Assembly: GCA_016795125.1 (NCBI GenBank)
Contig: JAEUIG010000118.1
Coordinates: forward strand, 1-13,084
From: Planctomycetaceae bacterium
GTDB lineage: Bacteria; Planctomycetota; Planctomycetia; Planctomycetales; Planctomycetaceae
Direction of reading: 5' to 3'
Length of the DNA stretch: 13,084 nt
Positions within the stretch are counted from its first letter, which is position 1; each line of letters begins with the position of its first letter. The translations under genes were made by a program, and so were the position numbers. A model generated the notes under the pieces. That model was given only the letters and a program-made list of their open reading frames with translations, was not told where the DNA came from and searched no databases. Shown here piece by piece: positions 8,136 to 13,084 of the stretch.

Positions 8136-10540
8136 GCCGAATTCACCGCCCGGTCGTCGGAAGTGTCGGACGAATCGGACCTGCGGCGAACTGGCGCTTC
8201 GTCGCAGACGCAACGGAACCCGAGATGCCGATGATCGCGTCCGGAACGCGTCATCGGTCGGAGCAGCAGCTGCGTCTCATCCCGCACATCCAGCTGCGCG
8301 GCTTGATTCGCACACGAGCCTCCCAGGTACACCACCTGTTCGCCTTCGCGGACCGTCGACGTCCATTCCCACACGTTTCCCGCCATTTCCTGAATGCCCC
8401 ACGGACTGGCTCCGTCCAGGAAGATGCCGATCGGCGCCGGGACCGCGTCCTCGTCTTCGAAGATCGCATAGGCGGCAAGCTCGGGCGTCGGCGGATCATC
8501 GCCCCACGGGTATCGTCGCCCGTCGTCCCCCAGCGCGGCCCGCTTCCATTCTGCCGCCGTCGGCACACGCCACGATTGACCCGTCAGTCGCGATCTCCAT
8601 GCACAAAACGCTTCCGCGTCGTCCAGCGACACTCCCGTTACCGGCTGATCCAGCCGTCGAAACGCTTGGGATTTCCAATACGTTGGTTCCCAGTCGAGCC
8701 CCTGCACGCGGTGGTAGATCAAGAAAATGCGGTTCGTGATCGGGTGCACATCCATTTGGAATCCCGTAACGTGGCTGCTGCCCGCCGGCACCGGCGTTGT
8801 CTGGAATTGACGCAGCGCCTCGCGACAATCCGGACAGACATCCCCGATTGCCACGTCCTCCAACGCCGACGTCGCGGCCGACGGTGTCACGGGCGCCCGA
8901 CACGACGCGCTGCATTCCGGACAGGGAATGCACCGTCCCAGCAGTGACGGTGAAATCTGGAACACCCCGCTGCAACGGCTGCAGTGCAGGTCAAGCACTC
9001 CGTCCTCTGTCCGATAGCAGGCACACGCGCCGCCTCCTTCAGCCTCTGGTGCCGATTCCGAGGCGCCATGGCGCGGCGTGAATGTGCGGCCGCAGCCCCG
9101 GCAGGTGTTGCCCGTTATAGACCCCGACTGAAGTTCCACTTCAGTTTCAGCGCCGACCGCCTCCTCTGGCTGCGTACGCTGACGCTCCGCCGTCAGCACC
9201 TGTTCCAGCAGCTTGGCCAGCAGCGGCCGCTGCTCAGTCGGCGCCAAATCCAGCGCCCGCTCCAGTTCCCGTCGGCTTGACGGAATATCTCCCAGGGCGA
9301 AATCCAGGATCGCGAGACCGTGATGGTCGTCGCCGCCGAGCGTCGCGCGGCGGGCAACGATCGCCTGCTGCAGCTTTGGATCCTCGATCGTCGTCAGGAT
9401 GCCCTCCGCCAGCAACAGGTTCAGCCATCGTTCCCGACAGGCCGATGCTGCCTCAGGCCGTCCCAGTTCATCATTCAGAGCAATTGTCGTTTGCGCTGCC
9501 GACTCGCGAACGACAGGCGACAGTGTCGCTCCGTCGCGCAGCGCCTCCTCCAGCATCCCGAGCGCAGGCTCGTATTGCCGCAGTCGCAGCAGGTTCTGAC
9601 CGATCCGCAGGTACTCTATCACCATCTGCGGCGAAAGCTGGATCGCCCGTTCCCGGGCCTTGTTGGCCAGCTCAAACTCCCTGACCTGTTCGCACAGCCC
9701 CGCAACGACCGAGAGCGTGATCGCCCGCGCGGAAAACTTCAGCACCGAGCAGTCGTTGATCAGAGTCCGCAGAAAATAACGCAGCGCCAGGTCATGCCGC
9801 CCCTGCGCTCTATGGCACAACCCGATGTTCATCAGGCATGCCCCGACCTGCTCCGGGTCGCCGAACGCCTCCCTCACCGACAGGCTCCGCCCCGTGTACA
9901 GAATCGCGCTCTCGTAATCATCCTGGTCGATGCAGAAATTACCGATGTGCTTCTGCACTTTCGACAGGCCAATCATCGACTCCCGCCGCTCATCCGAACC
10001 TTCCTCCGACTGCTCGTAGACTCCCTGGAACAGCTGCTGGCCGCGCCACAGGCAGAGCAACGCCGCATCCGGTTGCGACCGTCCGGAGCAGATCAGCCCC
10101 CGTACCGCCCAAACCTGTCCGGCGTTGATGCGGTCCCCGGCCTCCCTGGCAACTACCTCCACACGGTCGAGCAGGTCGTCCGCGCGATCGTAGTAGTGGC
10201 TGTCGACAAAGTAGCTCGCTGCTTGAATCAACTGCTCAGGCAGTGAGCGAGGACAGTCTGCCATCGCCTCCGACAACACCCGGCTCAGCGGCAGTGCGTC
10301 CGTTTCAGCCGACGGACGTTCCCGGTTGAGCGGCTGGCGATGTTCCAACTCGAGTGAGCTGGCGGCGATCAGTGCTGTCGCACGGTGCACATCGAAGCGC
10401 TGGCTTACTTCGCGGATGCGTGTGGCTGCGTCTGAAATACGTCCTGAGTCGACGTCTTCGAGAAACTGCCGCGCAAACTCTTTCCGCTCCTGATCGAAGC
10501 CAGCATTCGCTGTCGACGTCGTCAAGAATCCCCCCCTCAT
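8132..10540 (-). CDS. TPR, zinc-ribbon and FGE-sulfatase-like (SUMF1/EgtB fold) protein
   Basis: First gene of the leftward operon, 802 aa with three parts. Residues about 15-440 are helical with TPR pairs (for example DDYESAILYTGRSLSV, then GRHDLALRYFLRTLI). Residues 480-572 hold a cluster of cysteine knuckles: CRGC 480-483, CSRC 520-523, CIPCPEC 537-543 and CPDC 569-572, probably two or more zinc ribbons. Residues about 593-780 are an FGE/SUMF1-like domain: PVTGVSLDDAEAFCAW (633-648), WRVPTAAEWKRAA (657-669), YPWGDD, EMAGNVWEW (718-726), LGGSC (739-743) and GFRC (774-777). Catalytic FGE enzymes use a copper-binding cysteine pair after GGS; here only C743 stands in that stretch and no second cysteine lies near, so ligand or protein binding is likelier than formylglycine formation (inference). 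The ATG at 10540 has no clear ribosome binding site; a TTG at 10525 with AGGGGGG upstream is an alternative. Confidence 0.9.
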   Translation of the reverse strand: MRGGFLTTSTANAGFDQERKEFARQFLEDVDSGRISDAATRIREVSQRFDVHRATALIAASSLELEHRQPLNRERPSAETDALPLSRVLSEAMADCPRSLPEQLIQAASYFVDSHYYDRADDLLDRVEVVAREAGDRINAGQVWAVRGLICSGRSQPDAALLCLWRGQQLFQGVYEQSEEGSDERRESMIGLSKVQKHIGNFCIDQDDYESAILYTGRSLSVREAFGDPEQVGACLMNIGLCHRAQGRHDLALRYFLRTLINDCSVLKFSARAITLSVVAGLCEQVREFELANKARERAIQLSPQMVIEYLRIGQNLLRLRQYEPALGMLEEALRDGATLSPVVRESAAQTTIALNDELGRPEAASACRERWLNLLLAEGILTTIEDPKLQQAIVARRATLGGDDHHGLAILDFALGDIPSSRRELERALDLAPTEQRPLLAKLLEQVLTAERQRTQPEEAVGAETEVELQSGSITGNTCRGCGRTFTPRHGASESAPEAEGGGACACYRTEDGVLDLHCSRCSGVFQISPSLLGRCIPCPECSASCRAPVTPSAATSALEDVAIGDVCPDCREALRQFQTTPVPAGSSHVTGFQMDVHPITNRIFLIYHRVQGLDWEPTYWKSQAFRRLDQPVTGVSLDDAEAFCAWRSRLTGQSWRVPTAAEWKRAALGDDGRRYPWGDDPPTPELAAYAIFEDEDAVPAPIGIFLDGASPWGIQEMAGNVWEWTSTVREGEQVVYLGGSCANQAAQLDVRDETQLLLRPMTRSGRDHRHLGFRCVCDEAPVRRRSDSSDTSDDRAVNSA

Positions 10541-10564
10541 AGCGCGCTGTAGTATGGTCCCGCA

Positions 10565-10582
10565 GTTCCTTCAGAAAGGAAC
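10565..10582. repeat. Inverted repeat (possible operator or leader hairpin)
   Basis: GTTCCTT (10565-10571), loop CAGA, AAGGAAC (10576-10582) form a perfect 7-bp stem 24 bp upstream of the leftward operon's ATG at 10540. No T-run follows on either strand, so it is not an intrinsic terminator. It could be a regulator site or a 5'-leader hairpin. Confidence 0.6.
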
Positions 10583-10607
10583 CGAAGAAGAGAGGCCGAG
10601 AGTTGTT

Positions 10608-10644
10608 AGCGTCACCGCAAACGGAACCTATGTCAAGCGTCACC
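10608..10644. repeat. Pair of 9-bp direct repeats in the divergent promoter region
   Basis: AGCGTCACC occurs at 10608-10616 and again at 10636-10644, with start points 28 bp apart. The second copy shares its first base with the perfect minus-strand TTGACA hexamer (10631-10636). Two identical 9-mers in a 221-bp intergenic region suggest a binding site for a regulator, but chance cannot be excluded. Confidence 0.5.
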
Positions 10645-10689
10645 ATACACCCCTCAGGGCTGCATGCAACTCCACACGGCGCCGCGCGA

Positions 10690-10718
10690 TTCAGGTTTCA
10701 TCCACCGCCGGTTATGAT
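10690..10718 (+). promoter_or_regulatory. Candidate promoter of the AAA+/RyR gene
   Basis: TATGAT (10713-10718) matches five of six bases of the -10 consensus. TTCAGG (10690-10695), 17 bp upstream, is a weak -35. The start codon lies 44 bp downstream of the -10 box. The weak -35 leaves this uncertain. Confidence 0.35.
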
Positions 10719-10747
10719 CTCTGGCTTGTCTCCCGGCACTCCATCTC

Positions 10748-10752
10748 AAGGA
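10748..10752 (+). promoter_or_regulatory. Ribosome binding site of the AAA+/RyR gene
   Basis: AAGGA lies 9 nt upstream of the ATG at 10762 and supports that start codon. Confidence 0.55.
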
Positions 10753-10761
10753 ACGCGGGCC

Positions 10762-13084
10762 ATGCGCATCACGGTCGCCGGCGATGTCATTGTCGACCAT
10801 CACGTCTACGAAGGCGAACGCCTCAACCCCGCGGCCGTGGATGCCCGAGGTCTGCGCGTGGTGCGGGAGCATGGGGGCGCATTGGCCCTTGAGAAGCTGA
10901 TTCGCCACGTCCTCGCGCCGAATTCCCCTGCGCCGAATTCCGTCGAATTCGGGCTCAACTTGCCGGAGCTCGACTCGGCGCCCTGCGGGCATCACGGCCT
11001 GGCCGTGTTCAAGCCATATCCCCGAAACGCCGCCGAACCGAAGAAACGCGCCTGGCGCGCCGGGCTGCTGATGGGCTACGGCCACGATAACCCGACCCCG
11101 GCCCAGGTGGATGCGACTCCGGCGCCGAGCGGATGCTGTGACCAGTTTCAGCCGCATCCCGTATTGAAAGACGCCGGAGAGATCCTCGTCCTAGACGACG
11201 CCGGGTTTGTCTTCCGCAATCAGCCGGATTGCTGGCTCTTGCCGGCCAACGCCGATCGATCTCCGCAGTGGGTCGTCCTGAAGACGTGTCACCCGCTGTG
11301 CCGCGGCGACCTCTGGGGGCGACTCGCGGCGTTCCGCGATCGTCTGGTGATCGTCGTCTCCGCAAAAGAACTGCGTAACGAAGCCAGCGGGATCAGCCAG
11401 GGATTGTCGTGGGAACGGACGATTGAGAATTGCGTCGCCGCCCTGAGCAGCGATCCCGTACTGCGGCGCCTGCCCCAGGGGTGCCTGCATCTGATCGTCA
11501 CCTGCTCGGCCGACGGCGCGCTTTGGCTGGAGATGGACGCGGACTCGGAACCAGGCGCCAGGCGCGTGCGCCGTGCGACGCTCGTCTTCGATCCCGGCAG
11601 CATCGAGGGCTTGTGGGCCGAACAAACGGACGGCGAAGTTTTCGGCTATCTGTCGTGCATGGTGGCGGCCGTCACGGCGGCATTGGCCAATGCGGCGGCG
11701 TCCGCGGTCGACCTCGCACCCGCTTTGTCCGCCGGATTGGCCGCGATGCGCAATCTGCGCGAAGAGGGGCACGGCGTCTTCGACGACAAACACCCTCCGC
11801 AAGGCTTTCCCGCACAGCGCCTCGCCGAAGTCATCACTCAGGGCAGTTCACGATTCGCCGTCTGTGCGGTTCCGTGGGCCGAGTTGACGCCGAGCGGGTC
11901 GGCGGCGGCGTCCACCTGGTCCATTGCGGTCCAGGCTCAGTCCGCACCCGCGACGACTTCCGGCGTAAGTTCACTCAGCGGCCTGGCGCGGCAGGTCGTC
12001 CTGCGCGGGCGGCGCGTCTTGATGCATCTCCCGCATGCACGATTCGGAGGGCTGTTCACGGTCGACCGGACCGAGATTGAAACGCTTCGGGCGTTGCGAC
12101 GGCTCATGAAAGACTACGAGCATGCTGCCGGAGCAAAGCCACTGTCGATCGGCGTGTTCGGTCCGCCGGGCGCCGGCAAATCGTTCGGCGTCAAACAGAT
12201 TGCGTACGAGATTTTCGGCAAAGAGGCCTGGCTGGAGTTCAACCTCTCGCAATTCGCTCAGGACGACCTGATCGGGGCGCTCCACCAGGTGCGCGACAAG
12301 CGCCTGGAAGGAAAAACGCCCGTCGTCTTCTGGGACGAATTTGATTCCCGCAACTACGAGTGGCTGCAATACCTGCTGGCCCCGATGCAGGACGGACGCT
12401 TCCAGGAGGGTCCGATCAGCCATCCGCTCGGCCGCTGCGTCATGATCTTCGCCGGTGCGACGAGCCACACGTATCGCCGGTTCGGGCCGCGTCCCCCCGG
12501 TCATTCGCAATTCGACGCCGACGCCTGGGAGCGATACAAGCTGGCGAAGGGGCCGGACTTCATCAGCCGGCTCGACGGCTATTACGATGTGCTCGGACCG
12601 AACCAGCGCCTCGCCGACGACGGCCAGCCCGACCCGACCGACATCTCATACCCGATGCGGCGGGCCCTGCTGCTCCGCAGCTTTCTGTGTAAGGACAAGG
12701 ACGGGAAAGACGTGGAAGGGCGGCTCGACATCGACCCGGGACTGGTCCACGCGCTCTTGACCGTCCCCCGGTACAGCAACGGCGCACGCTCCCTGGAGAA
12801 GCTGGCGGCGAGCCTGAAACAGGACCGGCCGCTCGGCCCGGTCCGGCGCTCGTCGCTGTGCCCGCCGACGCAACTGGCGATGTTCGTCGACTTCCCCAAC
12901 GTGCCGGCCGCAGTAGCGACGTTCACCGACGAACAGGTCGTCGCCGAAGTGCAGCGGCGGTTCCTGGAGCTGTGCCAGTCGCACGAGGCGTTCCAGCAGC
13001 CGGAACTGATCGAGGCGTTGGCAGCGGCGATTCATGAAACCTATCGCGAACACATACAAAAGACGAAGGCGAAAATCAGCCCGG
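10762..13084 (+). CDS. PfkB-like + AAA+ ATPase + probable RyR-domain protein (3' end beyond window)
   Basis: 774 residues are visible, with no stop before the right edge. The N-terminal domain (about 1-330) follows a ribokinase/PfkB plan: VAGDVIVD at 5-12, GGALALEKL at 38-46, then an LVIVVSA strand, GLSWERT at 214-220 and HLIVT. The catalytic GAGD signature expected near its end reads T-D-G-E (289-292), so kinase activity is doubtful. The AAA+ domain has Walker A GPPGAGKS at 467-474, Walker B VVFWDE at 521-526, sensor-1-like IFAGATS at 562-568, and a possible arginine finger R603 in DFISRLDG. The final segment LIEALAAAIHETY (749-761) matches the opening of bacterial RyR domains (the 'A..iHe.y' signature). 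The AAA+ part presumably remodels or assembles a partner while the end modules sense ligands (inference). The ATG at 10762 has AAGGA 9 nt upstream. The gene is transcribed away from the TIR/Hsp70 operon. Confidence 0.88.
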   Translation, partial: MRITVAGDVIVDHHVYEGERLNPAAVDARGLRVVREHGGALALEKLIRHVLAPNSPAPNSVEFGLNLPELDSAPCGHHGLAVFKPYPRNAAEPKKRAWRAGLLMGYGHDNPTPAQVDATPAPSGCCDQFQPHPVLKDAGEILVLDDAGFVFRNQPDCWLLPANADRSPQWVVLKTCHPLCRGDLWGRLAAFRDRLVIVVSAKELRNEASGISQGLSWERTIENCVAALSSDPVLRRLPQGCLHLIVTCSADGALWLEMDADSEPGARRVRRATLVFDPGSIEGLWAEQTDGEVFGYLSCMVAAVTAALANAAASAVDLAPALSAGLAAMRNLREEGHGVFDDKHPPQGFPAQRLAEVITQGSSRFAVCAVPWAELTPSGSAAASTWSIAVQAQSAPATTSGVSSLSGLARQVVLRGRRVLMHLPHARFGGLFTVDRTEIETLRALRRLMKDYEHAAGAKPLSIGVFGPPGAGKSFGVKQIAYEIFGKEAWLEFNLSQFAQDDLIGALHQVRDKRLEGKTPVVFWDEFDSRNYEWLQYLLAPMQDGRFQEGPISHPLGRCVMIFAGATSHTYRRFGPRPPGHSQFDADAWERYKLAKGPDFISRLDGYYDVLGPNQRLADDGQPDPTDISYPMRRALLLRSFLCKDKDGKDVEGRLDIDPGLVHALLTVPRYSNGARSLEKLAASLKQDRPLGPVRRSSLCPPTQLAMFVDFPNVPAAVATFTDEQVVAEVQRRFLELCQSHEAFQQPELIEALAAAIHETYREHIQKTKAKISP
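10915..10952 (+). repeat. 15-bp in-frame tandem duplication with hairpin in the PfkB-like domain
   Basis: GCGCCGAATTCC occurs at 10915-10926 and again at 10930-10941, a 15-bp period that encodes A-P-N-S-P then A-P-N-S-V (residues 52-61). The second copy continues into a perfect 8-bp inverted repeat, CCGAATTC (10933-10940), loop CGTC, GAATTCGG (10945-10952). Three GAATTC hexamers thus fall within 31 bp. It looks like a recent small expansion of a surface loop. Confidence 0.75.

Larger units (their letters stand above)
10541..10761. promoter_or_regulatory. Divergent intergenic control region
   Basis: These 221 bp separate the two outward-facing transcription units and must hold both promoters. 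The region contains a hairpin (10565-10582), two direct copies of AGCGTCACC (10608-10616 and 10636-10644), the palindromes CCCTCAGGG (10651-10659) and TGCATGCA (10661-10668), and a TATGAT -10-like box for the rightward gene. On the minus strand a perfect TTGACA (10631-10636) overlaps the first base of the second direct repeat, but no convincing -10 box sits 16-18 bp from it. The leftward promoter therefore remains unassigned. Confidence 0.7.

Noticed and set aside
7601..8947. 448-codon plus-strand frame
   Set aside because: It lies antisense to the TPR and FGE genes. Pro/Arg/Ser-rich composition fits a shadow frame.
9320..10246. 308-codon plus-strand frame
   Set aside because: It lies opposite the TPR part of the FGE protein and shows no motif.
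10565..10582. Intrinsic terminator at the GTTCCTT/AAGGAAC hairpin
   Set aside because: No U-run follows the stem on either strand and it lies just upstream of a start codon; an operator or leader role fits better.
10608..10636. Complete sigma-70 promoter built on the minus-strand TTGACA
   Set aside because: Hexamers 16-18 bp downstream (such as GACGCT, ACGCTA) do not resemble a -10 box; TAACAA is 22 bp away, too far.

Overview
The window reads as one accessory locus from a GC-rich bacterium. The style of its proteins suggests Planctomycetota or a relative: formylglycine-enzyme-like domains, CxxC zinc ribbons, long TPR proteins and fused multidomain proteins. That is an inference from composition and domain habit; no rRNA or marker gene is present. 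I see no tRNA, rRNA, CRISPR array, transposase or integrase.

Layout: two divergent transcription units leave a 221-bp intergenic region (10541-10761). Leftward lies a six-gene, tightly packed operon. In transcription order it encodes a TPR + zinc-ribbon + FGE-like protein (8132-10540), a 919-aa TPR protein (5376-8135), a TIR-domain protein with a long helical tail (2871-5327), a 123-aa zinc-ribbon protein (2496-2867), a small GrpE-like protein (1994-2404) and an Hsp70/DnaK homologue that runs off the left edge (1-1988). Spacings are -4, 48, 3, 91 and 5 bp. Rightward lies one large gene (10762 to beyond 13084). It encodes a ribokinase/PfkB-like N-terminal domain, an AAA+ ATPase and, at the very edge, the start of what looks like a RyR (ryanodine-receptor repeat) domain.

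How the parts may work together (inference): the locus combines a probable NAD-consuming TIR effector, a dedicated Hsp70-GrpE pair, TPR scaffolds, an FGE/C-lectin-fold module that probably binds rather than catalyses, and an AAA+ protein ending in a RyR-type module. TIR, RyR, FGE-like, TPR and AAA+ modules recur in bacterial NTP-dependent conflict (antiphage or self/non-self) loci. The most unusual points are the private Hsp70/GrpE pair inside such an operon and the four-cysteine zinc ribbon placed exactly at the Hsp70 interdomain linker. A chaperone cycle that holds or releases a TIR effector is an attractive but untested model.

Limits: the Hsp70 C-terminus and most of the RyR domain lie outside the window. 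All family calls come from motif reading, not from database searches.
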